Source: Isoperla grammatica (Eukaryota > Arthropoda > Insecta > Plecoptera > Perlodidae). Taken from it: DNA of 64,000 bases. Below, in pieces: positions 39,192-52,191 of the stretch. Every line of letters begins with the position of its first letter. The first letter of the stretch is position 1. The stretch is taken from assembly GCA_945910005.1 (NCBI GenBank), contig OX246749.1, forward strand, positions 30,830,311 through 30,894,310, in the 5' to 3' direction. The position numbers and the translations under genes are program-made. The notes under the pieces are model-generated. The model was not told the DNA's origin. It made no database searches and was given only the letters and a program-made list of their open reading frames with translations.

Positions 39192-41299
39192 GTACTGTAC
39201 TGTACTGTTAACAAGTTGAGTTCATCTGTAATACATTGGACTGTGGTCTCACAGACCACAAGGCAACTACAGTTAGCGTGGAAAACAATGTGGCAGAGCC
39301 AAGCACAACAAACCTGATCAAATATGTTGACAACAATATTTTCCAACTAAATCTAAGTCAACATAACTGGGTGAAGTTATTTAACTCGATCTCGGTAGAG
39401 GAGGCATTTAATGATTTTTTTTTTTAGGAGCTTGAACTTATTATAGATAACTCGTATGTTGAACTAAGGTTGAAGAGAGGCTATAAAAAACGGAAAGATT
39501 GGATTTCTCCTGAAACAGTCGCAATAACACTGGATAAACAAGCTGTATATAAAGCATTAAAACGCCACCCAGATGATGAGCTGTTGAAATACAGATATAA
39601 AACACTTAGTAAAGAAGCAAGCATGAACATAAAGCGTGATAAAATAAACTTCTACAAGGAAGAATAAGAAAAGGCAGTCAATAAAGGCAAGAACTATTGG
39701 CATGTCATTAACAAAATATTGAAAGGCAAAGGGCATGAAGCAATATCTGAAATAACAATTGATGGAGAAAAGACGCTTACTGAAGATGATCCTAGTCGAG
39801 TAGCAAACCATTTTAACGATTATTTTATAAATGTTGCTAATATTGCGGCTAGTGGCGGCGAGCAGGCAGGAAGTGAGGACGCAACGAGGGAGAATTTTAA
39901 GAAGCAGTGGGCTAACAAAACCATGCACGTTTCTGAAATAACTGAAGCTGATCTTGTACAAGTCATCAGAAGCAATTAAACGTAAAACAAGTGCCGGGAT
40001 TGATAGAGTTAATATCTGTATGATAAAAGATAATATTGACATTTTTGTACCGATTTTCAAATACCTGTTTAAGCTTTCTATCAACAATGGCTATGTGCCA
40101 GACATTTTAAAAACGGCTGTCATTATACCTGTTTTTAAAGCTGGTGATGAAACAATGGTGACCAATTATCGTCCAATTTTACTTTTACCATCTTTATCGA
40201 AAATTTTTGAGGTTTGTGTCAAAAATCAAGTTTTAAACATTTTACAATCTATCAATTATTTTTCTCCAAATCAATATGGTTTCTTGCCAAACAAAAATGT
40301 TGATATGGCTATAGATAGCGATACAACACATATCACTCAAGCAATGGAAAAAAATCACAAGACCATGGGTGTATATTTAGACTTGAGTAAGGCATTTGAC
40401 ATGATCTCTCACAATTTATTGATAGAAAAACTTCAAAACTGCGGTCTTAGGGAAAAAATTGGTATTTGGTTTCAATCATATTTAAGAAAACGAACACAAA
40501 TGGTAAAGATAAATGGTACTTTTAGTGATAAAATGACTGTTAATCGTGGTGTCCCGCAAAGGTCTGTGTTAGGGCCAATATTTTTCTTAATTTTTATTAA
40601 TGACGTCTCTCTGCTGCCTCTTTATGCCAAGATTACTTTGTTTGCAGATGATGCTGCTCTAGTTTTATCAGCTGTGTCGTATTTAATTTTAGAAATCCTT
40701 GTTGTTCAAGACTTGCGTGTTTTATCCTCTTATTTTAACAGAAATGGTCTTGTTCTCAATAGCTAAAAAACTAAATATATGTTGTTTCGTTTTAAAGAGC
40801 AGGCCACGCTTCCTCATCTCAACATTGTTTACCATGATTCAAAATGTATTAAGGAGACTGGATGTAAATGTAGCTGTATTGAAATGTGTGATTCAATTAG
40901 ATATCTGGGCGTCTACATAGACTCAAACCTAAGTTGGAGTATGCACATACAGATGTTATTTATAAAGCTTAGAGCAATTAACTACATTTTTTACTATCTT
41001 AAGAAGATAATGCCTATTCATGTTTTACGTCAGTTATATTTCGCACTTTTTCAATCTATTCTGCAGTTTGGTATTATTCACTTGGGTGGAACATTTGACT
41101 ACAAACTAATTTCTCTTCGTACAACACAAAACTATGTCATAAGAACAATTTTCAACATAAATCGTCTTGAATCAGTTGATTATATATACGCAGAGTTTAA
41201 TATTCTTTCTTTGTCACTTCTGTACTTGTTAAATGTTGTTCCATATGTATTTTAGAATTTGAGTAACTATAATTTTACAACCAATAGTGTGAACACCAG
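39192..41299 (+). mobile_element. LINE C (CR1/Jockey-group), 5'-truncated, left part
   Basis: The sequence starts in the end of the endonuclease (CGLTDHKATTVSV contains the S/T-D-H box) and continues through RT to 41299, where the solo LTR begins. The rest resumes at 45912. The family differs from B. Confidence 0.82.
39236..41255 (+). pseudogene. LINE C ORF2, reverse transcriptase
   Basis: The frame runs 39236-39950 with stops (39427, 39667), then shifts and continues 39954-41255 with a TAG at 40764. Motifs: AVIIPVFKAGDETMVTNYRP, GFLPNKNVDMAI, MGVYLDLSKAFDMISHN, NRGVPQRSVLGPIFFLIFIN (the usual Gly of PQGS is Arg) and LFADDAALVLSA. The thumb part is DSIRYLGVYIDSNLSWSMH. The acceptor for the missing C-terminus is the segment at 45916. 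Confidence 0.84.
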
Positions 41300-41307
41300 T
41301 GTATAAT
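41300..41307 (-). repeat. First 8 bp of solo LTR D1, separated by the P-like insertion
   Basis: TGTATAAT corresponds to the LTR start TGTAATAGACC of element D. The rest of the LTR continues at 44952. The CCAG before it (41296-41299) is repeated after the LTR at 45912-45915. Confidence 0.75.
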
Positions 41308-41696
41308 CAAAGATTATAAAGGGTGGTATAGATAGTTATTGCCCGTGTTAAATTATCTGCGCTTGAAGTTTCCCTCCCCGCTTCCCCTGGCCTACAAGCG
41401 ATTTGTAGTTCGGCTTCAGTTCACTGGGAGCGCTAGCCAGATTTTCTTCTTCGCGCGGTAACTTCCCTCCCGTATCGCCAAGCGGTATCCAGGTTTCCGG
41501 TATCTCACTCACGCTCACTGCTGCGATCGTTCCTTCTCTTTCCTTAGTGAGTGATTGCGTTGCAACACTGTACATAGCACTGACCATACTCAATTTTGCA
41601 GGCGAATCCGATATGCGAGCAATCTTTGATGCGAGTATGTGGAAGAAGACCTTTGTCTTCATTCTGACTTAGATTGCGTACAGTTCTAATGGCGTG

Positions 41697-41815
41697 ATGG
41701 CCCTGCCTAGAGGAAACGCGTGCAGTTTTAAAAATTGCGTTAATAATAGTAATAACTGTGTAGGACCGGTACCACCTGTACGATTATTTTCATTTCCGAC
41801 AAGAGACAAAGACAG
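41697..41815 (+). CDS. THAP-domain first exon of the P-like transposase (partial)
   Basis: ATG at 41697 gives ALPRGNACSFKNCVNNSNNC, then RLFSFPTRDKDR, and the exon ends at a donor GACAG|GTAGGT (41815/41816). C-x4-C followed by the F-x-F-P motif is the start of the THAP zinc-binding DNA-binding fold (C2CH). The remaining Cys-His pair should lie in the next exon, which I cannot find within the element. In P-type transposases this domain binds the transposon ends. A host THAP gene captured by the element is an alternative. Confidence 0.65.
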
Positions 41816-43315
41816 GTAGGTTTAAAGAAAAATAAACAAAATTCGGAAAACTTTATCTACTGTTCATTACAATTCACTTCATACAAACATAATATACTTT
41901 GTTCTTTTTGTTCTTTATTTTACTGTTCATTACAGTTCACTTCATACAAACATAATATGTTTTGTTCCTTATTTTTGTAATTCAAGATATTGGTTGTCAT
42001 GGGCGCCGCGAGAGGGGGGGGGGACTGCCCCCCCCCCTTGGATGGATTTCAGGAACTTAACAATTTAACTTTCTTTTTTATACGAACGCGCTATATGAGC
42101 CATTTCATAGAAAGTATGTAAATAAAAAATAAAATAAAACAGAATTTAAATTCTATAGTCAATCCGTCCCTTCACGAGTAAGTTAAATTCAACGCGATCC
42201 GATAAGTATTGTTATTTTTTTTATATTAATCAAAGCACCGCATAAGCCTATTGACTGTAAATAAGCCTATCTGACCTGTAACAACTAAAAAAAAAAAAAA
42301 CTCACAATTGAACAGCTTTCGGCAGCTAGACCCACTATTTTATAAAATCCCCCCCCTCCCCACCCCCTTCCTCCGCCCTCGGTCGATGAATTCATGAATA
42401 CGCCACTGCAGTTGGATTAAGCCCTTACAGTACAGGTTGCAATTGATTGCTTTATGTTATATTGTACTTTCATATTAGTTATTGTAATATAATGTATAGG
42501 CCTAAATGTAATGTGTGTACAATACTGTGGCACAATTTCTTTTTTTTAGTGTATTTTTGTGGAGTCTATCCTATTCAGTTATTATAAAACTGATTTACAA
42601 AGGAGGGCAATGTTGTAATTTTATATTTTATATTTTATTATTTAAAAGAAAAATGATTAATGACATGGAGAGTTATCATCCCAATAGTATTTTAAATCAA
42701 GATAAAATACTTAACATCCAGTCAACTAAAGTTCCAGTTAACTAAACATGCAGTTAGGGAGAAAGTGTAAATAATGTAAGTTTTATTTCCATTTGTAGAC
42801 AGTAGTACATTTCATTACATAGCTGTAACAATATTGACCCATCGAATCATAGAGATTTTTGTGATAAGGGTATTTGGACATTTGTCTCCCATGTCAGTAA
42901 GACATGTTGTTAGTACAATGTAGCTTACGACTAAGAATAGAACAATATAATAATATAAATATAACATAATAGTATATCATTCCCAGGTCAGTTAGACTCG
43001 ATGATAGTCGATACAGGGCTAATAGTAACTAATAATTAAATGAATTTGAACAACATGAATTTACATAATATTGTCAGAACATACATGTTCAGAACAGAAC
43101 ATATAAAAGTAAGTTACATATTATGTAATTATTAATTACACATAGAATTAAATTAATTTACTTATTATTATTATTATTATTATTATTATTTATTATTATA
43201 TGTAAATTAACACCGGCGATGACCGAGATTGATGGCTGTTAAATTAAAGTAACAAATGAAGTTAAATAAGGAAATACTATTGAAAGTTATACATTTTATA
43301 ATAATAATAATAATA

Positions 43316-43347
<32 letters not shown>

Positions 43348-43572
43348 TAATTGCAAAATGTCAACTATTATGTTCGAGTCTCAAAGCATAGAATGACATG
43401 AGAACGAGAATTTCGTCTCGATCTTAGCACGCATGTGTGTGAGTTTTGTACCAAGGTCTTGTCTGTACATAGGTAGACCTACATAGGATATGCACACGTA
43501 CAGGGCCATCTTTCACAAAAATAGCTGCAATTGCGAGTTTTTAATTGCAATTCGAATTGTGTTCACAATCAT
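41816..43572. other. Interior of the P-like element without recognisable genes
   Basis: AT-rich sequence. Poly-G/poly-C tracts occur at 42014-42038 and 42350-42367, the latter followed by GAATACGCCACTGCAG, which recalls hAT-type ends, so a nested small element between about 41998 and 42412 is possible. ATT runs at 43160-43198 and 43300-43345. No transposase domain is visible in six frames. Confidence 0.5.
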
Positions 43573-43805
43573 AAGCACTCAGTAAATTCAAAGTTGTTCT
43601 GAATCGGCCTTGTTGATTCTGGCATCCGTCCGCGGGTGATCGCACTGTCCGGTTATGAAATATAGATCTTTGGTTGGTTATCGCTCACTCGTCGATGGTG
43701 TTCGGAGCCTACAGGGTTGGTTTAGTCGCTTTAGTGTTAAAGTCCCCCACTGAAAATCAGTCTTGTTACTGAGTGGTAGACTCCTATAAATACGAATTTA
43801 TTTTC
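43573..43805 (-). mobile_element. Dispersed repeat R1, copy 2 (inside the P-like element)
   Basis: The reverse complement matches 38100-38368, including CCGATTCAGAACAACTTTGA and CATCGACGAGTGAGCGATAA. Similarity stops at about AAGCACTCA on one side and GGTAGACTC plus an A/T-rich tail on the other. Confidence 0.72.
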
Positions 43806-44951
43806 TATTTTATTTTTTAATTTAAAAACTATAAATATATTCCATTAAGAAGTAGGAACACAAGAATGTGCAGGCCAAACTATCTATTTCTGTGTTTTGG
43901 TTCGCTTGCATATAATGTTACGTAATAATTTATTTTAGCAATTCTGTTATTGAAATTAATTGCAGTTTGATAAGTCCTTTGCCAACGTACAAAACATGTA
44001 ACTATCGAGTCATACCGACAGATACTGCTCTATGAAGGAAATCGCCCGCCGTAATCTTGAATACAGTACTTGCACATATTTATACTAAAAGGAAACAAAT
44101 TACATCCATGTTGCTTTCTGTTAATCATATCAAACTTCTCGTATTTTGATAACCACACGTACTCGAATATAGGATTTTATAAATTCGATAATATAAAAAC
44201 TCAAACCTGGTACCCATTTGACAACCACCGATTGAATCGGCTCCTCATTGGTAAACGAGAACTACTTCCCGCCGCTGGCAATCCTTACTGAGGTTTCCCT
44301 CACTCTCAGTCATAACACGAATGTTAGGATCGAGTCCTCCTAACAGCCCCCGGCCTTCCCCTTCCCACCTACACCACTAATCTAGTGGATCAAGAGTGCA
44401 ATATTAGCCTTCCGTCCGTCCTGGTATTGGACATCGGAATGAGTAATAAATAACTTAAGACAATTATTGGTAATACATAAAAAGCATTACTAGATAACAG
44501 TCAACTATATCGTACTAATATATTGTCTCTAGACGCGACAACGTATCGATAAAAGTAATTCGTAATAAAACGTCCGAGCCAGCCAGTCAACATATCCGTG
44601 GAGAAATAACATGAATGGGACGAATTGGTGGCAACACTGTCTGGCGGTGAAGGCTTGGCCGAGGCTTGGAGGTAGGGGAGACTCAGATAACACGACACTC
44701 GCGACTATCGTGAGAGAAAGATAGGAAATGGCAGAAGCAGCATGAGTGAGTGAGACATATGAAACATGGGTATTGCTACTTTTGATACGGGCGAGGGGCA
44801 ATCTGCAACCAAAAATGTGACTCCAGCGCTGCCGGTAATGTGAAGCAGAACTACGACTAGCTTGTAGGCGAGGGGAAGCGGAGAGTAAAATCACAGGCGC
44901 AGATAATTTAACACGGGCAATAACTATCTATACCACCCTTTATAATCTTTG

Positions 44952-45911
44952 GTATAATAGACTTCTCAAATGAAAATACCTATTTTTAGGAGTGAACAAA
45001 GGAGTGAAATGTTGCAAATACAATATTACACTGTTAAAAACTAATTTATTGTTTAGTATTTAGTATGAAGTACAATTATTAAATTACAACATATGAAATT
45101 ACAAAAGTATCAAAACTATTAAGTGATAATTATTTTAGTGGCAGTTTGACTTTATTGAGTTGGCCTTGGCCATTGAGTTCTTTGTTCCTTGCGAATGCAT
45201 TTTCAGATTTTGTTCATAAGTTTTTTTGTTGATAAGTTTGAGATCATGATCTTTGATTATACGTTACGGTTTTGTTGTATTTCGAATCGTAGATGTAGTA
45301 GATGTAGTTGTAGATGAAGATGATGATGAAGATGATGATGAAGATGAATGCCTAGGCTTGAGGCATGTTGAACCGGACCGGACCCATGGACTAGGCTCCT
45401 GCCTTTGTCCTGGAGACGGCTTGTCGCTGGTCGGGACTCACACGTCTGGTCACGGGCGGAACTGTTGGTAGAGTGGTTGGGTCTCTTTTTGTCCTTCCAG
45501 AATGTTCTGAGATCTTCGGGTGTGAAGGGGGGTGGGGGTAGCTGGTTTTGATTGGTTGGTCGCGTTGTTGCTAGGCAAAATTGCGTAATATGTTAACACA
45601 CACGCGAGCTTGCTACGCATTTGGTGCACTTGATACTTCCTATTTCACAATCTTTGAAGATGAAACTTGTGGGGTTACTGTTCGATTTGAGGGTTCCTTT
45701 GTTTGAACACATACGCATCGACAGCATCGACACGTGCACTGTATAGTCCATTCGAAAAACATGTCTGGTTATATCATTTCTAAAAACATTAGTCAAAACT
45801 GCCGGAATGTGAAATGTCAAAACTGCCGAAAAACAAACACTAAACCTTAAATACTAATAATATGAATAACTAATGTCATGGAATGTCAGGTTGGCACACT
45901 GTACTGCCACA
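44952..45911 (-). repeat. Solo LTR D1 (main part), inside LINE C
   Basis: It matches the LTRs at 56622-57689 and 61101-62168 from TATAATAGACTTCTCAAATG to the end CACACTGTACTGCCACA. Orientation is as in those, so LTR sense is minus. It has a GATGAAGATGAT run (45318-45345) absent from the others. CCAG on both sides is the TSD. It is more diverged than the other two LTRs are from each other, so it is older. Confidence 0.85.
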
Positions 45912-46590
45912 CCAGGAAGTCAAGAATGCTAAGCTTGAATGTACCGGACTTTAGAATGACAAATACGAGAAACCAATTAACTTATAAAGGGCCACAATTG
46001 TTCAACATCATTATGAGTCAAATGCCTGAGTTCTTTGCTTCTATGAAATACATTACTTTTAAAAAACTGGCGGAACATACGATTAAAGAGGGAACGTGGT
46101 TTTAGTTGCAGTACTCTTAACTTTCAAATGTAGGTCAACATTGTTTCAGTATTGTTTAGGATTAGTTTCGTATTATTTTAGCATTGTTTTACAATTTTAC
46201 AACTACTGTTTTCTTGTATAGATAATCAAATATGGCTTTTGTAATTCTTACTTTTACACAAATCATAATTTGATTTTATTATTCGCAGAACGCTTAACTT
46301 TTTAAATGTATATACAGCATTGTTTGAGAAGTGTTTTAGCATTGATTTTAGTATAATTACAACAGTAAATTTCAACAACCGTTCGCTTTTATAGAGAATT
46401 AAACATGTTTTTTGTAATTCTTAGTCAAAATCTAAATTTGTATTGATTAACGTTGACTGTGCACTATTTTATTTATGTATTAAAAGCAAACCTTCCAGCG
46501 AGCAGAGAGCTCATGAAGTTGTTTGCTTAATATTAAACTTGTGTAATTGTACAGAATAATAAATAAATGAAATGAAATGAATACCCTAAT
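45912..46590 (+). mobile_element. LINE C, right part with ORF2 C-terminus and 3' UTR
   Basis: RKSRMLSLNVPDFRMTNTRN through LAEHTIKEGTWF (to stop 46103-46105) has the form of a LINE ORF2 C-terminus (R-x-L-x-V-P and later F-N). Joined to the sequence before 41299 with one CCAG, the local reading NTRKSRM is restored. The 3' UTR is 46106-46555, and the tail is AATAAATAAATGAAATGAAA. Confidence 0.8.
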
Positions 46591-47414
<824 letters not shown>

Positions 47415-47418
47415 TATA

Positions 47419-48041
47419 CCCCCGCAAAAAAATTGATGTACAGAGAATTTGATTAATGCTACTGTTACAATGACCAATAAGCATTAAAAATTGCTTGGGT
47501 AGACATTTCAATGTTGTGGCGTTTTCAGGTTCAGGGGTGTCCAAATGTGGTACTGTGAAAACCATAAAAATATTAATTGAGGTATGTTACCAGTTCAAAT
47601 AATTAACTATTTTTATTAGGATGTACTCTTTAATACGTAAGCGACCAAATAAAACGATTTTTTATTTTCAGGGTTACACAAACCAGTTATTTGTACATGT
47701 TTTGTTTTTATTTCGAGCACAAAATGTATATAGTTTGGCCGCTCTGTAACCCCCCACCCCTCAAATAATGTAAGGTCTAAAAGTGGTTTCTATTACTTTT
47801 ATATATGTACTTTCGATTTTCACTTGTTAGCCAACATGGTTTTGCGGGTGTATCTATCAGGGTTGTCCAAATGTGCCACCATACAAATCAATATTAATAT
47901 TATATGCAATTCTTGAGAATAAATTATAATGGTTGTAAGTATATGACCTCAAGCACCTAAAATGCTTGATAACATGAATTTTGTGTTTTTAAGGGGTGAG
48001 AAAAACGTTCTATATACATTTTATGTGAATGTTTTAGGCGT
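47419..48041 (+). repeat. Left inverted arm of element F
   Basis: About 623 bp. Landmarks also found inverted on the right: GTGTCCAAATGTGGTACTGT, ATTTCGAGCACAAAATGTAT, TGACCTCAAGCACC and GTGAGAAAAACGTTC. Confidence 0.88.
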
Positions 48042-49252
48042 CGGCTTAAATTAATTTACACTCATTTTGCTTACATGAATACTGTTAACACAATCATATA
48101 TAGGTATTTATTGTTAAACAGTTAATATTGCTGCTTTTGTAACATTCGATTTTGCCCATCCATTCGCAAAAACGAGCCCCTCTTAGTATTTTCAGCTTCA
48201 TTGAGTACTGAAGAACTTGCTGCAAAAATAAGATCACACAGCGCTGTCCGTACAGCAGGCCTTACCGTGAGACAAGCAATGCAGAATTGATTGATTAATG
48301 GGGCTTAACGTCTCATATTTGTGCAACTATGGCTAATCGAGACGATGAGCAGGTGATAATGAAGATGAGAAAGATGACGATGAAGAATACAGCCACATCC
48401 GAATCAGATCCATTGTACGTCCATTGTACGTTCATCAAACGGAAGTCCAGCACGGGAGGGCAGGGCCAAGTGGGAGGAGAAATATTCAGTGGAACAGTGG
48501 GGGGGGGGGGGGGGGGGTGGAAGGGGGGCTCCTTTCTTCGCCTCTTACGACTAGCAGGGCCTATTCTTCCCCGGGCCTAGGCGGGACAGCAATGCAGAAG
48601 GAAGATTTTAATCTCCGAGATAAATTTACCGATGCTGCAGAACTGCAACATTCATGGAAATCAACTACAATGCCCGATGTTCCCTATCATTCTTTTCATC
48701 ACTATTTGATATCAGTAAGTCAAAATTGTTACACATTTCTCCATCGGAAAATTCGAATACTGATAAAGATCAAGACGATTTCGGTGATGGCTGCTCTGAA
48801 AGTCTTCTAGTAAGAAATTAGTTAGTTTTACGTGTGGTTATAATTATGTATATCATTGTCTTATTTTCAAAAATTATTTGAGACCCAATTGCCAATTGGC
48901 TATTCTTCGGAGATATCACCTTGTGTCTTTTTGGACATCATAAAATTGTTTAGTCACAAATGTCGTTTGCGACCACTCTTATGAAAGGTCTTGATGAGTA
49001 CATTACGAATAAGTAATTTAGTATACATGTTAATTGTACATTTTCAGGGGTAATCACGCTTTAAACGTCAAAATCCTTCTTCGGTCGCTATTTTTTTGCA
49101 CTATTAGCTAATAAGGGTGAGAAGTTTCTATTTTTTTATCTTTTAAATATCCGTTTGTGTATTAACATTGTTTGTAATACGTGATTTCCATAGAATAATG
49201 TCCATTTTAGGTTATTGTTTTAATTTTTTATTTAATTTTTTTTTTACATTAA
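48042..49252. other. Interior of element F without recognisable genes
   Basis: No convincing coding frame. It includes the dispersed fragment shared with 18153-18190 (48442-48480) and a poly-G tract (about 48499-48517). Short frames at 48329-48580 and 48424-48810 are composition artefacts. Confidence 0.5.
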
Positions 49253-49443
49253 GGCTGGTCCACACAGATTTTAAAGACATAATGCATAAGGTTTTAAGAC
49301 GTTGTTTTAAAAACAACAATGAAAACAACGTCTTAAAACTAAAACTTTGTGAACGCCAGTACGTGTTTCCTATGATCCAACTTTACGACTACCTACGCGT
49401 TAAACCTTAAATCGTATGTCTTCAAAATCTGTGTGGACCAGCC
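49253..49443. mobile_element. MITE with ATTAA target duplication and nested hairpin
   Basis: The 191-bp element starts GGCTGGTCCACACAGATTTT and ends with its inverse (28-bp terminal repeats, one mismatch). ATTAA flanks both ends (49248-49252; 49444-49448). A second inverted repeat lies inside (GTTTTAAGACGTTGTTTT at 49291-49308 with 49322-49339). It has no coding capacity. Confidence 0.88.
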
Positions 49444-49559
49444 ATTAATTAACGTCGTTAAAAGAGAATCACGCTTATTTAAGGATTGTGGAGCCTTTAT
49501 GATACAAATGCATGTCACTTAGTTGGTGGAACAGTCGAAGGTCACAAAATAACAAACAT

Positions 49560-50925
49560 ACTTCCATAAACGCTCAAGAAACGCAATTAATATTTATATA
49601 CTATATACATTTGAAATGCCACATTTTGACACCCCTGGTGGGTGCATCCACTAAAAACATGTTTTCTTTTGAGTAAAAATGCAAACACAATGTATTCAAG
49701 TACTCAAACCCGCTTTCATCATCTTCCACAATAAGGGTAATATGAGAGGTTATAGACTGGCCAAACTATGTATTATCTACTCTAAGTAAACCCAAAATTG
49801 TATATAGAAAGTTTTGTGCACCCCTTCAATGAAAAAATGTATTTAAATAAGTATTTTGAATGTTAAATATTATATACATCCAGAAATGTTAATTTATTGT
49901 CCAGAATCGCAATTAACATCAATATTGCTCCTTATTTCGCCATGTTTGGATACCCCTGGTGGGTGCATCTACCAAACATATGTTGGCTTACAAGCTTAAT
50001 CGAAAGACAGTGTACCAAAGTACCCAAAAACAGATCCAAACTTTCCGGCATATGGGGAACGGGGGGTTACAAATGGGATAAACTCTATACATGTTATGCT
50101 CAAAGTAAACACATAAAGTATATAAATTATTAAATTATATATATTATATATATATCTCTTGAAGTGCCCTAGAATCCTGGTGGCTATAGCCACCCCCTGA
50201 CCTAACTTAAGTTGGAAACAGGAGCCAGATATATATATTGTGTTGTGCAACCTTTTAAATGGGAAAATGTATAATTAATAATTTCAATGTGTTAAAGGTT
50301 ACTTACTTCCAAAAATGTTCATTATATTGTCAAAATCACAATTATTATGTATATTGCTCATTATTTCGACATTTTGGATAGCCCTGGTAAGTTCACTCAC
50401 TAAAAACATCTTGGCTAACAAGTAAAAATCAAAAGGTCATGTATCAAAGTATACAAAAACACTTTCAGACCTTCCACCATTGGAGGGGTGGGGGGTTACA
50501 GATGGGGCAAACATGATATATTTTAACCTAAAACATTCACATAAAATGTATAAAGAACGTTTTTCTCACCCCTTAAAAATACAAAATTCATGTTATCAAG
50601 CATTTAAGGTGCTTGAGGTCATATACTTACAACCATTCTAATTTATTCTCAAGAATTGCATATAAATTAATATTGATTTGTATGGTGGCACATTTGGACA
50701 ACCCTGATAGACGCACCCGCCAAAACCATGTTGGCTTACAAGTGAAAATCAAAAGAACATATATAATAGTAATCGAAACCACTTTTAGACCTTACATTAT
50801 TTGAGGAAAGAGCGGCCTAACTATATACATTTTGTGCTCGAAATAAAAACAAAACATGTATAAATAACTGGTTTGTGTAACCCTGAAAATAAAAAAATCG
50901 TATTATTTAGTCACTTACGTATTAA
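49560..50925. repeat. Degenerate 320-bp tandem subrepeats of element F
   Basis: The motif ACCCCTGGTGGGTGCATC and its variants recur at about 49630, 49950, 50380 and 50699, each followed by ACATGTTGGCTTACAAG-like sequence and a poly-G tract at about +130. The 50-380 spacing is longer because of an inserted fragment at about 50145-50240. The last copy belongs to the right arm. Confidence 0.8.
50145..50240 (+). mobile_element. RTE-tail-like fragment in the F subrepeats
   Basis: CCCTGACCTAACTTAAGTTG and GGAGCCAGATATATATA resemble the RTE 3' end (34070-34110) and the insert at 37518. It enlarges one subrepeat from about 320 to 430 bp. Flanking TATATAT makes the TSD unclear. Confidence 0.55.
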
Positions 50926-51811
50926 GGGGAAGGATGAGTCTTACTTTTGCAGTGGTACAGTAAATGCGCTATAACTCGTAAACCAATAGCTCAATATTCA
51001 TGAAACTTTTTTCTCGTACAGACAACTTCTGTACAATTTCTGCGTGGGTCTCGGCTTTTTTAAATTCTCGCCATCGTATCCGCAAATATTTTTTAAAGTT
51101 GACTTTTTAATAGAACTAGATAGAAAAAATCTAAAACCAACCCACAAAATGTACGCTTATAATTAAAATGTCCTAAGAATTTAAAAACGGCATCTTGACT
51201 AGGCAAGCTACAATTTGATGTTTAAATTGGACAGAATTTGAAGCGAATGTGCTGCCCTCCATAGAAATGTCTCCGAACCAGTACACTCCGACTGCAAGAT
51301 TCTTGGAGGGGAAGTTTTGCGCGAGTGAGAGGCTCGTTTGAGAGAGAGAGATGCACAGCCATAGACGACCCTTCTTTCAACAACAAAAGCCAGCGGCCGG
51401 TCGGGCGGAATGCCGCCTGGCTGGCTGGTGGCTGGGTTGTAAATATCTGCTGTAAATACATTTGAAATGCATTTGAAAGGAGCACGGTCGGTCGACCACT
51501 AATGAATCACTTCTCGTGAGTTAGAAGATTTTGATTTGGAAAACTTGAACGATGTTCACGAGGTTCACAAATCTATTACTTCTATGTAAATAAATTTCAC
51601 AACATTATTCTTTATACATTATTTTTATAAATGTTAGAGTGATGATAAGAAATCCCCAAAATATTGTTTATAATTGTATGTAGTTAGCCTATATTACAAA
51701 AAATGGAGTCAAGTTTTACCCCTTACTCATGTCAATTTACAAACTCAGTATTGGTGCGAGAATATCCAAATTGTATATATATATATTATATATATGGAGA
51801 GATCCAGAAAT

Positions 51812-51994
51812 AAAAAAACAACCCCTACTGGGAATCGAACTCCAGGTCTCCCACTTGCCGGGTGGGCTCCATAACCTTAACACCACCGAGACTGGTAATT
51901 CGTCGGCTGGATTGTGTGCATTATGACATTATGGCGCTCACCCGGCAAATGCTCCGGATACCTGACTTCGATTCCCAGTCGGGGTTGGTTTTTT
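51812..51994. repeat. Foldback repeat with tRNA T-arm-like ends, copy 1
   Basis: ACAACCCCTACTGGGAATCG (left) is inverted as CGATTCCCAGTCGGGGTTGG (right). The loop holds a tRNA-like sequence on minus (GGTGGTGTTAAGGTTATGGA, then GTTCGATTCCC). It is not a functional tRNA because the acceptor arms do not pair. Confidence 0.7.
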
Positions 51995-52191
51995 ACTTTC
52001 CGTATTTTCACCACCACCATCACGAAAAGAGTGTTTCTTGAAATAATATCGATTTAATATATGTTATAAGGAAACATTTGTACCGATAAAACCAATCCTT
52101 ATAATACATTCTGCAACCAACAAAATATAAAAAATCGTATATAATATATGAAATCTGGTTTTTACAGTAAGCCACTATGAGTTTTATATAA

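Larger units (their letters stand above)
41308..44951 (+). mobile_element. P-element-like DNA transposon carrying a THAP exon
   Basis: Terminal inverted repeats begin CAAAGATTATAAAGGGTGGT. The first 55 bp are identical at both ends, with weaker similarity over about 250 bp more. TSD GTATAAT at 41301-41307 and 44952-44958. The only recognised coding part is a THAP-domain exon near the left end; no transposase catalytic region is seen, so the copy is non-autonomous or its transposase is too decayed. P elements encode THAP-type transposases and make 8-bp TSDs; the 7 bp here is close but not exact. Confidence 0.75.

Noticed and set aside
41348..41662. 104-codon minus frame in the left end of the P-like element (and 44529-44894 on the right)
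   Set aside because: Both lie in the terminal inverted repeat regions and show no domain; probably non-coding terminal sequence.
41998..42412. A nested hAT-type element inside the P-like transposon
   Set aside because: G/C-run ends and GAATACGCCACTG look suggestive, but no clear inverted ends or 8-bp duplication could be confirmed by eye.
48329..48810. Two overlapping plus frames in the interior of element F
   Set aside because: Crossed by a poly-G tract and a dispersed repeat; no conserved motif.
51828..51900. A functional tRNA gene on minus near the GTTCGATTCCC motif
   Set aside because: A- and B-box-like motifs are present, but the acceptor arms do not pair and the motif recurs in palindromes; SINE or foldback origin fits better.
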